This document shows, in pieces, positions 17,779 to 25,887 of a stretch of DNA of 64,000 nt. The translations under genes were made by a program, and so were the position numbers. The stretch is taken from the NCBI RefSeq assembly GCF_026230175.1, contig NZ_CP104208.1, positions 2,232,001-2,296,000 on the forward strand, written 5' to 3'. The notes under the pieces are model-generated. The model ran no database searches and was not told where the DNA came from. It worked only from the letters and a program-made list of their open reading frames with translations. The stretch's first letter is position 1, and the number at the start of each line of letters is the position of its first letter. This DNA is from Desulfovibrio mangrovi. Its GTDB lineage: Bacteria; Desulfobacterota; Desulfovibrionia; Desulfovibrionales; Desulfovibrionaceae.

Positions 17779-18043
17779 AAAAAAGAATTAGGATTCCGTC
17801 AACGGAATCCCTGACCATGAAGTCAGGTTGTTTTTACGAGGATGTTTCGTGCCCTGTTTGCATGCCTTCGAATGCAAGACGATCACAGGGACTGGCGGAG
17901 ATACCACTTCGAGGAAGGACGAAACGGAGTACAGGGTGCACCAGAATTGTTGGTGCATACGACTCACCGTCATGAGGCGTCCCCGTACTGAATCGAGCCG
18001 GTACTGTTGCATTTCGCGGGCGCAAGAACAGCACAACTTCATA
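17779..18043 (-). ncRNA. Candidate structured small RNA, about 265 nt
   Basis: This gene-free stretch has promoter, folded body and terminator on one strand. Stems, in window coordinates: GTTTCGT/ACGAAAC (17844-17850/17919-17925) encloses CCCTGT/ACAGGG (17852-17857/17885-17890), TTGCAT/ATGCAA (17858-17863/17872-17877) and CTTC/GAAG (17907-17917). AGTACAGGG/CCCCGTACT (17928-17936/17981-17989, one mismatch) encloses TGCACCA/TGGTGCA (17937-17943/17951-17957) and CTCA/TGAG. CTGTT/AACAG is at 18004-18031. CCTGAC/GTCAGG (17810-17827) precedes a hairpin GGATTCCG/CGGAATCC (17791-17810) followed on the minus strand by TAATTCTTTTTT. It resembles no RNA family I can name. An 84-codon minus frame covering it ends inside the terminator and does not look like a protein. 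Confidence 0.5.
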
Positions 18044-18049
18044 GCACAT

Positions 18050-18077
18050 CTTATATAAGAAAAAACATTCTGTCAAC
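18050..18077 (-). promoter_or_regulatory. Promoter for the candidate small RNA, overlapping a palindrome
   Basis: On the minus strand TTGACA (18077-18072), 16 bases, TATAAG (18055-18050). The -10 lies within a perfect 12-base palindrome TCTTATATAAGA (18049-18060), which could be an operator shared with the divergent S24 regulator. Confidence 0.5.
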
Positions 18078-18129
18078 AGGTCACTGCCTTTCCTTCCGTG
18101 GCATTGCCGTGACAGGCGGGAGAAATCAC

Positions 18130-18825
18130 GTGTCTACCTTTGATGAAGTCTTTGAGCGCATCAAGCTCTCCACCCACACCAGAACTCAGGTTGAGTTGGC
18201 AGAGGTACTGGACATCCGTCAGTCCAGCATTTCCGATGCCAAGCGCCGTAATTCCGTACCCTCCGACTGGTACATGAAGCTTTTCGAAAAGTTCGGTCTG
18301 AACCCCGACTGGTTGAAGAAGGGCGTCGGCCCCATGTACCTGCGCACAGAACAGGGCTATGAGCCTCTGGAAGGTCCCGCCGCAGGCCGCGTGTTCGAAG
18401 ATTCCGCCAAATTCGGCGATCCTGACGCCCGCAACGCCGTAGTCACAATCCACTCCATGCAGTGCGATACCGACGAAAACGGTCAGCGTGTACTGAAGGG
18501 CATCGGCAAGCTTTGCATTCCCCAGTCCTTTGCAGGCACCAATATTCAGGTGCTGCGTATGGAAACTTCCGGCATGGAGCCCCTTATCCACAAGGGTGCA
18601 TACGTAGGTCTGGACTCAAGCCAGAAGAACGTACTTTCCGGTGAAATTTACGGCGTATTCGTCCCCTACGAAGGCATTTCCCTGAAGCGCCTCTTCCTGG
18701 ACGCCGCCAACAACCGCTTCATCATGCGCAGCGAGAATCAGTCCCACCCCGAACAGTACCTGCCCGTGGAAAAGCGCTCCGAAGCCATTCTCGGCCGAGT
18801 GGCTTGGGTTTTACAAACTTTGTAA
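18130..18825 (+). CDS. CI-like transcriptional regulator (HTH plus S24 domain) lacking the catalytic serine
   Basis: About 231 residues from GTG 18130 (GGGAG seven bases upstream). Residues 1-70 form an HTH domain (TRTQVELAEVLDIRQSSISD) and the C-terminal 120 residues an S24/LexA-like domain. At the usual GDSMEP site the protein has ETSGMEPLI: the residue before Met is Gly, so the self-cleavage serine is missing. The lysine region SLKRLF is kept. The protein probably dimerises and binds DNA but does not cleave itself. It could be a domesticated prophage regulator or a housekeeping regulator. Its neighbours are hflC and, divergently, the candidate RNA. Confidence 0.85.
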   Translation: MSTFDEVFERIKLSTHTRTQVELAEVLDIRQSSISDAKRRNSVPSDWYMKLFEKFGLNPDWLKKGVGPMYLRTEQGYEPLEGPAAGRVFEDSAKFGDPDARNAVVTIHSMQCDTDENGQRVLKGIGKLCIPQSFAGTNIQVLRMETSGMEPLIHKGAYVGLDSSQKNVLSGEIYGVFVPYEGISLKRLFLDAANNRFIMRSENQSHPEQYLPVEKRSEAILGRVAWVLQTL

Positions 18826-18855
18826 GCAATAAATACTTACAATTACGCAACGCAA

Positions 18856-18891
18856 CGAAAAAGGGACGTTCCATGGAACGTCCCTTTTTCG
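18856..18891. terminator. Bidirectional terminator between convergent genes
   Basis: A perfect 36-base palindrome. Arm AAAAAGGGACGTTCC is mirrored by GGAACGTCCCTTTTT, giving a U-tract in both directions. It serves the S24 regulator and the RND operon. Confidence 0.9.
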
Positions 18892-18911
18892 TATGCATTT
18901 CAGCCTGACAA

Positions 18912-21900
18912 TTATGCAGGCTGCTCTTCCGTTTTTGCAGAACCATCCCCCACAGCCGCCTTTCCGGGCTTGCGCTGTTCGCGCCTGCGCTGACGCCGCA
19001 CCCGCAGGCTGTCCTGCAGCGAGCAGAGAACTGGCACAACCAGCAACGTCAGCAGGGTTGCCACCAGCAGGCCAAAGATAACGGCCACTGCCATGGGCCC
19101 CCACCACTGCGCGGATTCAGACTCCGTGATTAGTTCCATCTTGAAGAAGTCAAAGCTCACACCGATGGCCATGGGCAACAGCCCCAGAATGGTGGTTATG
19201 GCCGTAAGCATGACAGGACGGAAACGGGTTGTGCCCGCCCGCAGCAGAGCCTCTCTGGTTTCCATACCTGCCTTTTTGAGCTGCTCAAAGTAGTCAATGA
19301 GCACGATGGCGTTGTTCACCACCACCCCGGCAAGGGATATGACGCCCACACCGGTCATGATGATGCCGAACGCCGTTCCCGTTATAAGCAGGCCAAGGAA
19401 CACCCCGATGAAGGACAGCACAACCGACGTCAGGATGATGAAGGGGGTAAGCATGGAATTGAACTGGGCCACAAGCACCATGAAGATGAGGAAGATGGCA
19501 CCGATGAATGCCTCGGTGAGAAACTCCTCAGCCTTGCGCTGTTCTTCCTGCTCGCCGCCGAAGCTATATGAGTAGCCCCGGGGCCAGCTCAGGGTCTTGA
19601 GCTTGCTGTCCAGCTCGCGGATGATATCGTTGGCCAACCTGCCGTTCACGTCGGAGGAAACGGTAATCACCCGCTTCTGGTCCTTGTGGTTGATGGCGCC
19701 AAGACCGCTTGCCAGATGGATGTCCGCCAGCGTGGTCAGGGGCACGGGCTCGCCGTTGGGGCCGGAAACCGTGATGCGTCGCAACGCCTCGATGGACTGA
19801 CGGTCTTTCTCGGGCAGCTTGGCGATGATATCATACTCGTCCTTGCCTTCGCGGTACACGCCGACCTTGGCCCCGTTGATGGCAGCCTTGACGGTATATG
19901 CCACATCATAGGTATCAAGTCCGAGCAGGGCGGTCTTTTCCTTGTCCACGCGAATCTGAATCTCCGGCTTGCCGTCCACGAAGTTATCCTTCAGGTCCAC
20001 AATGCCAGGGATGTCGCGCATGATGGTACGCACCTGCTCGACAATCGATCCCAGCACCTGCATGTCGGCACCATAGATTTCAAGGCTGACCGGGTCACCG
20101 GTAGGCGGACCTTCCTTCTCTTTTTCCACGCGCAGCTCAGCACCGGTAATCATGGCGGCAAGACGCTCACGCACCTCCGCCACCACGCTTGAAGAATCCC
20201 TGCTGCGTTCGGCAATAGGCTTGAAGTCAAGCGTCACTGAGCCGAGGTGGGTACCGGTTCCGCCGCCGCCAAAATCGCCGCCCGTGCCTGCGCCGCTGCT
20301 GCCGATGACAAATCGCACATCGTCATATTCGGACGAAATGCGCTCAATGACCCGCACCTGACGGTCCGTGGCATCAAGGTTGGTCCCCACGGGCAGCTTG
20401 ATGTTCGCATAGGCGCGCTTGGGCTCCGTATCAGGGAAGAACTCCACCCCTTTGCCGAACATGCCGAAGGCCATGGTGGAACCTATGAACATGGCAAAGG
20501 AAAGAGCTATGACCAACCAGCGATGGTCCAGCGACCATTCCAGCAGCTTGAGGTACACCCTGCGGGAACGGGACGTGGCCTCCGAACCGTCATCCGCAAA
20601 ACGAGGCGGCTTGGCCGTCTGGTACCGGGCAGAAAGCACGGGGTTGACCACCAGTGCCACGAACAGTGAGCCCATAAGCGCCAGAATGACCGTTTTGGGC
20701 AGAAAGGACATGAAACCGCCCATGATGCCCGGCCAGAACACCATGGGGAAGAAGGCCCCCACCGTGGTCAGCGTGGAGGTGATGACAGGCCATGCCACTT
20801 CACTGGTGCCGTCCATCGCCGCCTGAAAACGGGATTTGCCTTCCTGCATGTGGCGGTAGATGTTTTCGACGATAACGATGCCGTTATCCACCAACATACC
20901 CAGCGCAAGGATAAGCGAAAAGAGCACAACCATGTTCAACGTGATGTCCAACACCCTGAGCATGGCAAAAGTGATGAGCATGGACAGGGGAATGGCCACG
21001 GAAACAAACAGTGCCGAACGACCGCCGATAAAAATGAGCACCACGCCCAGAACCAGCAGCAGACCGGAAAGGATGTTGTTTTCAAGGTCGGCCACCATGT
21101 TGCGGATATCTTCCGCCATGTCGGCGGTAAGACTGATCTTCAACGTGGGCGGCAGAAAGTCGCGCATTTCCTCCACAACGGCAGTGACCTGATCGTTGAT
21201 GAAGATGATGTTCTCACCGCTACGCTTGACGATCTGCAGCGTCACCGCATTCTCGCCATCCAGACGGCTCAACGTCTCGGGGTCCTTGTAGTGATCCCGA
21301 ATGGAGGCCACATCGCGCAGATACACGGGCCTTCCGTCACGGACAAAGGCAACGATATTATTGATCTCGGAAGGATTCTGAAAATCCTCCGGCACACGTA
21401 CCTGATAACGCGCGTCGCCGATATTCATGGAACCGCCGGGCATGTTCACGTTGCCCCGCTCCACGGCCTTCAGCATCGTGGTGAACGGAACATTGTAAGC
21501 GCCCACCCGGTCCAGATCGAACTCGACGTGAATCTCACGCTCAAGCCCGCCGATGATGCGGGCATCCAGCACCCCGGGAATGGCCTCGAATCGATCCTCC
21601 AGCTCTTCAGCAAAGACCTTGAGCCGCTTGAGGCTGAACGGACCGGAAAGCACAACCTGCAGGATGGGCTGGTCCGAGAAGTTCATTTCACTGATGATCG
21701 GATCATCCTCAAGATCCGACGGCAGGTCGCCCTTGGCCTGATCCACCTTGTCGCGCACCTTCTGCAGTGCATCATCAATATCCACGCTGGGCAGAAACTT
21801 GATGGCAATGGTGGATCTGCCGTCATCGGACTGGGATGTCAGCTCTTCAACGCCTTCCAGCCCCTTGAGCTTGCGCTCCAGCGGAATGGTGATGAGCTTT

Positions 21901-22079
21901 TCCATATCCTCCGGCGCCACACCTTCATAATCAGTACTCACGAAGATGTAGGGAATCTGGATATCGGGCGCTGCTTCGCGGGGCAACTTCACATAGCTGT
22001 AAAGACCGGCCACCACGATGAGGACAAGCAGCACCATGACCAGAGACTGGTTCTTCAATGCCCCTTCGTTCAGAATCAT
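18912..22079 (-). CDS. RND family efflux pump, inner-membrane transporter (HAE1 type)
   Basis: 1055-residue AcrB/MexF-like permease with 12 expected membrane segments and two large periplasmic loops. Seen are the N-terminal ALKNQSLVMVLLVLIVVAGL segment, the TM4 proton-relay aspartate in LALGMLVDNGIVIVENIYR, the repeat segment VISLAGVVVNNAIVLIDYFE in the second half, and FRPVMLTAITTILGLLPMA. It is a full-length tandem-duplicated RND pump. Its ATG overlaps the stop of the adaptor gene by four bases. No outer-membrane TolC-type gene is adjacent, so a distant one must be used. Confidence 0.93.
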   Translation of the reverse strand: MILNEGALKNQSLVMVLLVLIVVAGLYSYVKLPREAAPDIQIPYIFVSTDYEGVAPEDMEKLITIPLERKLKGLEGVEELTSQSDDGRSTIAIKFLPSVDIDDALQKVRDKVDQAKGDLPSDLEDDPIISEMNFSDQPILQVVLSGPFSLKRLKVFAEELEDRFEAIPGVLDARIIGGLEREIHVEFDLDRVGAYNVPFTTMLKAVERGNVNMPGGSMNIGDARYQVRVPEDFQNPSEINNIVAFVRDGRPVYLRDVASIRDHYKDPETLSRLDGENAVTLQIVKRSGENIIFINDQVTAVVEEMRDFLPPTLKISLTADMAEDIRNMVADLENNILSGLLLVLGVVLIFIGGRSALFVSVAIPLSMLITFAMLRVLDITLNMVVLFSLILALGMLVDNGIVIVENIYRHMQEGKSRFQAAMDGTSEVAWPVITSTLTTVGAFFPMVFWPGIMGGFMSFLPKTVILALMGSLFVALVVNPVLSARYQTAKPPRFADDGSEATSRSRRVYLKLLEWSLDHRWLVIALSFAMFIGSTMAFGMFGKGVEFFPDTEPKRAYANIKLPVGTNLDATDRQVRVIERISSEYDDVRFVIGSSGAGTGGDFGGGGTGTHLGSVTLDFKPIAERSRDSSSVVAEVRERLAAMITGAELRVEKEKEGPPTGDPVSLEIYGADMQVLGSIVEQVRTIMRDIPGIVDLKDNFVDGKPEIQIRVDKEKTALLGLDTYDVAYTVKAAINGAKVGVYREGKDEYDIIAKLPEKDRQSIEALRRITVSGPNGEPVPLTTLADIHLASGLGAINHKDQKRVITVSSDVNGRLANDIIRELDSKLKTLSWPRGYSYSFGGEQEEQRKAEEFLTEAFIGAIFLIFMVLVAQFNSMLTPFIILTSVVLSFIGVFLGLLITGTAFGIIMTGVGVISLAGVVVNNAIVLIDYFEQLKKAGMETREALLRAGTTRFRPVMLTAITTILGLLPMAIGVSFDFFKMELITESESAQWWGPMAVAVIFGLLVATLLTLLVVPVLCSLQDSLRVRRQRRREQRKPGKAAVGDGSAKTEEQPA

Positions 22080-23212
22080 CGCACGTTCACCTTTGTACCG
22101 TCTTCAACCTCGGTATGGCCGACAATGATAAGCCTGTCACCAGGGACAAGGCCCTTCAGCACCTGCACCCTGTCGTCTTCAATGACCCCCAGTTCAACAG
22201 TGCGCGCCTGCGCCACGCCATCCTTTTCAACGAACACTATGCGCTCGCCGCCCTTGTCCTGCACGCAAAACAGGGGAGCAGTGACGGCATCGGCAAGCGC
22301 GCGGCGGACAAACGAAGCGCGGGCGATCATGCCGGGCCTGATCTTGCCTTCCCTGTTGTCCACGACCAGACGCACCTGAAAGGTTCTGGTGGCGGTATCC
22401 GCCTTCCATGCCACAAAGTCTATGGTTCCGATCCACGCTTTGCCAGGATAGGTGTCCACACGCACTTCAGCCTTCTGGCCTTCGGCAAGGAAACGTACGT
22501 CCGCTTCAGGCACATTGAAATTGACGCGCAGGGTGCTCACGTTCACGATATCCGCCACGGTAGCGCCTTCGCCCACATATTCGCCGGGATCCACGTAGAC
22601 CTTGTTCACCACGCCGGAAACAGGCGACGAGGTAATGCCGTAGTTGAGGTTCACTTCAGCCTCGCGAAGGTTCGCCTGAGCCACGGTCTGCTCGTTCTCT
22701 GCCTGCTCCAGTTCCTCGCGGGAAAGCACCTTTCGGGCATACAGGTCACGTCTGCGGCGCAATTGCTCTTCAGCTAGCTTGAGATTCGCCCGGGCACGGT
22801 CCAGCGCCGCCTGCAGTGCGGAAAGGTTGATCCGCACGACCTGCTGACCTTCCTTCACCATCTGCCCTTCGGTCACCCCTACCCATTCAACAACACCCGC
22901 CCGCTCTGCAGCCAGCTTGATGTCATCAAGCGCCTCGGTCTCGCCGGGCAGAATCAGCATATCCTGCATGCGAACCGGCACCACGGTTTCCACCTTCACG
23001 TTCACCACATATTCGGGCTTGGGAGGCAGATCCGGCGTATCCGCCATGGCTGAACTATTGCCAACCTGCGGAGCAGCCGTTGCCGTCCGTGCAGAAGTTT
23101 CCTCCCCGGATGCCGCAGAACTGTCATCACAGCCGGTCAGCAGGCCCGTCAGTCCCAGAAACGCGGCTAACAGCACCCCAGCCGCAAGAGGTTTAATTCG
23201 CATTACTCGCAT
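22076..23212 (-). CDS. RND efflux periplasmic adaptor lipoprotein
   Basis: 378-residue membrane-fusion protein. The N terminus carries a lipoprotein signal with lipobox LTGC (Cys near residue 28). Next come a barrel-sandwich/lipoyl half (ERAGVVEWVGVTEGQMVKEG), an alpha-hairpin coiled coil (about 105-165), the second lipoyl half (SSPVSGVVNKVYVDPGEYVG), a beta-barrel domain (LRVNFNVPEADVRFLAEGQ) and a membrane-proximal domain. It joins the inner-membrane pump to an outer-membrane channel. The gene overlaps both the TetR gene (ten bases) and the pump gene (four bases), forming one operon. Confidence 0.93.
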   Translation of the reverse strand: MRVMRIKPLAAGVLLAAFLGLTGLLTGCDDSSAASGEETSARTATAAPQVGNSSAMADTPDLPPKPEYVVNVKVETVVPVRMQDMLILPGETEALDDIKLAAERAGVVEWVGVTEGQMVKEGQQVVRINLSALQAALDRARANLKLAEEQLRRRRDLYARKVLSREELEQAENEQTVAQANLREAEVNLNYGITSSPVSGVVNKVYVDPGEYVGEGATVADIVNVSTLRVNFNVPEADVRFLAEGQKAEVRVDTYPGKAWIGTIDFVAWKADTATRTFQVRLVVDNREGKIRPGMIARASFVRRALADAVTAPLFCVQDKGGERIVFVEKDGVAQARTVELGVIEDDRVQVLKGLVPGDRLIIVGHTEVEDGTKVNVR

Positions 23213-23961
23213 AACAACTGCTCCGAGATATGTTTGACCCCACCCAGAGAAAACAGGGTGATATGTTGTGCCACAACCGCCAATTCGTCAGGGGTGAAGC
23301 CCCTGCCGCCCCGCTCCGCGAGAATCTTGGCCCTGTTGGCGTTGTACATCAGTATCTGCGCTACGATGGAGCGCACCATAAGCACGAGGGTTTCTCTCTC
23401 CACCTTCGCACCGGCAGGTGCCGACCGGCTGACAAGCACTTGCAGAATCGGAATCACGAACTCGCCAACGGCCTTGCGATGCGCATCCGCATACTGTTCA
23501 AACGGCGGCATGGGATGCATGAAGGCATCGGAAAGCATCTCGCCTAACCCCTTTTCCTCATCCCGGCCAGTCGCCAGCAAGATTCGACACAAAAAAGCGA
23601 AGACGAAGCCGAACAACTTGTCCTCTGCATCCGCATCCTCAGGCACACCGCCATCCATCGGATACATCTGCAGCAAATCCTCCAGCACCGAAGAAAGCAC
23701 CGCAGCCAACAGCCCGTCCTTGCTGCCGAAATGGTAATTCACGGCAGACACGTTGGCCCTTGCGGCATGGCAGATGTCCCTCACCGTAGCCCCTGCGCCC
23801 TTTTCGGCAAAAACTCCCCGGGCAACCTGCAGCAGTCTGCGCCGGGTCAAGGCTTCTTCAGCTTCCGCTCTGGAGGAAGGCATGCCGCAACACGCACGGT
23901 GGCGTTCAAACACCTCGCGCGCCGTCTTCAGCAACCGATCACACAAACACTGTTTTTCCAT
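23203..23961 (-). CDS. TetR-family repressor (CecR-like) of the RND operon
   Basis: About 252 residues from ATG 23961 (AGGTGG upstream). An unusual 45-residue cysteine-containing N-terminal extension (CLCDRL, HRACCG) precedes the TetR DNA-binding domain (about 45-95: TRRRLLQVARGVFAEKGAGATVRDI and ANVSAVNYHFGSKDGLLAAV). The C-terminal domain resembles the DUF1956/CecR ligand domain. As first gene of the efflux operon with a palindrome directly upstream, it is probably an autorepressor relieved by a pump substrate. The longer frame to 24051 would read through that palindrome. Confidence 0.88.
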   Translation of the reverse strand: MEKQCLCDRLLKTAREVFERHRACCGMPSSRAEAEEALTRRRLLQVARGVFAEKGAGATVRDICHAARANVSAVNYHFGSKDGLLAAVLSSVLEDLLQMYPMDGGVPEDADAEDKLFGFVFAFLCRILLATGRDEEKGLGEMLSDAFMHPMPPFEQYADAHRKAVGEFVIPILQVLVSRSAPAGAKVERETLVLMVRSIVAQILMYNANRAKILAERGGRGFTPDELAVVAQHITLFSLGGVKHISEQLLCE

Positions 23962-23972
23962 GGCACCACCTA

Positions 23973-23991
23973 TTTCAAACAGTGTTTGAAA
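23973..23991. promoter_or_regulatory. Putative TetR operator
   Basis: Perfect inverted repeat TTTCAAAC-AGT-GTTTGAAA, 12 bases upstream of the TetR start. A second, shorter match AAACACTGTTT lies at 23945-23955 inside the first codons, and TTGTAA/TTACAA (24041-24059) lies further upstream near the likely promoter. Confidence 0.55.
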
Positions 23992-24223
23992 CAAAGAATA
24001 CACCATGTCAAGCTGCAAGGTTCCGTACACCTGTAAAAGTTTGTAAAACATTATTACAAGATAGCGCGCACCAACATCAATTTCTTGACCGATCTTGCTA
24101 TGTTGCCTCCCGCCGCAATACGGTTTTTCGTCCTCGCAGGCTGAGAGAAAGGTTGATCAAAAACCCCAAAGTGCCTTAAGATACACTATAATCACGTTCG
24201 CAATCCGGAGGCCTCGCGAGAAC

Positions 24224-25876
24224 ATGACAGACGAAGTCGAAAACGATCAGCACAGCTGCAGCCCCGAACCCTTCTGCCAGTTCATCGACTTAGCCGGAGA
24301 CCCGGACTATCCCGCAATGGCCGGAACCCTGCTGGGCGTCGCAACCAATCTTGCCCCCTTTGCGGCCGGCAAGGCCGCCAATGGCGAGGCGCCCGGACCT
24401 CCCTTCTACTCTGTGGACATGACAACCCGAGAAGTGCGGGCAACCGCTCCCGGTCTCATGTCCATGCTGGGCGGTCAGCTTCAGATCTCTCCCCTCGTGC
24501 ATATTTCCAAGGACGCGCTCTCGGTTCAGGCTACGGTCTACGCCACCGGCTTTCAGGGGCACCCCATCCTTCCCATCGTCTATCAGCAGGCCACAAAAGA
24601 CCTGAAGGTTACCCTGCCCATAGACATGCACCGGCTGGATGAGGCCCTGCACCGGGCGCAGGAGACGGGCGTTCCGCAAAAACTGGTACTGTGCGAAGGC
24701 ACTGCCCCCAAGCACGGTGTAAACGGACGGCTGGAGCGCCTGCTGACCGAACGGGAGAACGTGGGAAAGGAATCGGAAGACGGCTCCATCAATTTCCGTG
24801 ACCGCGGCGCACACCCTCATGTTACTGAAGGAACGCCCATTGCCCGCTACCATCCGCCAACCAAGGGAGTGCGCGGACTGGACGTGTTCGGCAACGAACT
24901 TCCCGCCCGGGATGGAACAGACAGGCCGGTCCGGACAGGCGACAACATCCGTGAAGTCGAGCAGGAAGACGGCACCATTCTTTACGAAGCCACAACAACG
25001 GGTCTGGTGGACGTAAGCACGGGCAGCATCGGAGTCTCCACTGTCCTGCAGATTGCCGGGGACGTGGACATGACCACCGGCAACATCCTCGTGGAGACAG
25101 GTTCCGTACATATCAAGGGAACCATCCGCTCAGGTTTTTCCGTCACCGCCGCCAGCCACATCATCGTTGACGGCGTAGTGGAAAGCGCCATGGTCACCTG
25201 CGGCGGAGACCTTGAAGTACGGGGCGGCATAACCATGGAAGGTCGCAACCTCATCCGCACCGGCGGCACCATTCAGGCTGCCTATGCACATGACGCCGTA
25301 CTGGAGGCAGAAGGCGACGTATCCATCAACGGTGGCATCATCAACTCCTTCATCACCACCAAAGGAGCCATTTTCGCCACCAAGGGAAAAGGGATTGTCA
25401 TGGGCGGCTCCCTCATTGCAGCCCGCGGCATAGATATCCTTGAATCCGGATCGGACATGGGCACGCAGACGGCCCTGACCATAGCACTGGACATTCCTGA
25501 ACTGGACACCCTTACACGGGAGCAGGATGCCATCCGGCGGCAGCAGCAACGCCTGGACCAGTGGCTCGGCAGCGGCACGCCGCGCGCCATACTCCTCAAA
25601 ACCCCGGAAGGAGACCGGCGCATTGTGGCCGAAATGCTCAGAGTTCGCGCACGGCTTGAGGAGCGGCTCAAGGAGATCCACACGGAACTGGGCAGGCTCA
25701 AGGCGCTGAATAACCACTCCCTTGCCCGCTCCCCGATCACAATCCGCAAGGATGCCCATCAGGGCACGCGTATCAAGATCGGGGACAGGGCCATCAGGCT
25801 CGACAAGCCCAACTTTGCCGTCAAATACCAGTGGACTCCGCAGGAACGGCAGGTACAGGAAATATCACTCATCTGA
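24224..25876 (+). CDS. FapA/DUF342-family polymer-like beta-helix protein
   Basis: 550 residues. The N-terminal 200 residues are FapA-N-like. The centre (about 205-420) is the FapA/DUF342 domain with its repeated beta-helix character: GVRGLDVFGNELPARDG, then successive VETGSVHIKGTIRSGFSV, HIIVDGVVESAMVTCGGDLEV and SINGGIINSFITTKGAIFATKGKG. A C-terminal coiled coil follows (about 435-500). Family members are cytoplasmic proteins linked to flagellar assembly or cell polarity, and the biochemical role is unclear. The response-regulator gene starts 11 bases after the stop, so the two are co-translated. ATG 24224 has GGAGG at 12 bases. Confidence 0.85.
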   Translation: MTDEVENDQHSCSPEPFCQFIDLAGDPDYPAMAGTLLGVATNLAPFAAGKAANGEAPGPPFYSVDMTTREVRATAPGLMSMLGGQLQISPLVHISKDALSVQATVYATGFQGHPILPIVYQQATKDLKVTLPIDMHRLDEALHRAQETGVPQKLVLCEGTAPKHGVNGRLERLLTERENVGKESEDGSINFRDRGAHPHVTEGTPIARYHPPTKGVRGLDVFGNELPARDGTDRPVRTGDNIREVEQEDGTILYEATTTGLVDVSTGSIGVSTVLQIAGDVDMTTGNILVETGSVHIKGTIRSGFSVTAASHIIVDGVVESAMVTCGGDLEVRGGITMEGRNLIRTGGTIQAAYAHDAVLEAEGDVSINGGIINSFITTKGAIFATKGKGIVMGGSLIAARGIDILESGSDMGTQTALTIALDIPELDTLTREQDAIRRQQQRLDQWLGSGTPRAILLKTPEGDRRIVAEMLRVRARLEERLKEIHTELGRLKALNNHSLARSPITIRKDAHQGTRIKIGDRAIRLDKPNFAVKYQWTPQERQVQEISLI

Positions 25877-25887
25877 CGGAGGCTCCC

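Noticed and set aside
17788-18042. An 84-codon minus frame inside the candidate RNA
   Set aside because: It ends within the terminator hairpin, has no ribosome binding site and does not read like a natural protein.
20850-22379. A 509-codon plus-strand frame over the RND pump and adaptor
   Set aside because: Antisense shadow of two certain genes, His- and Asn-rich without motifs.
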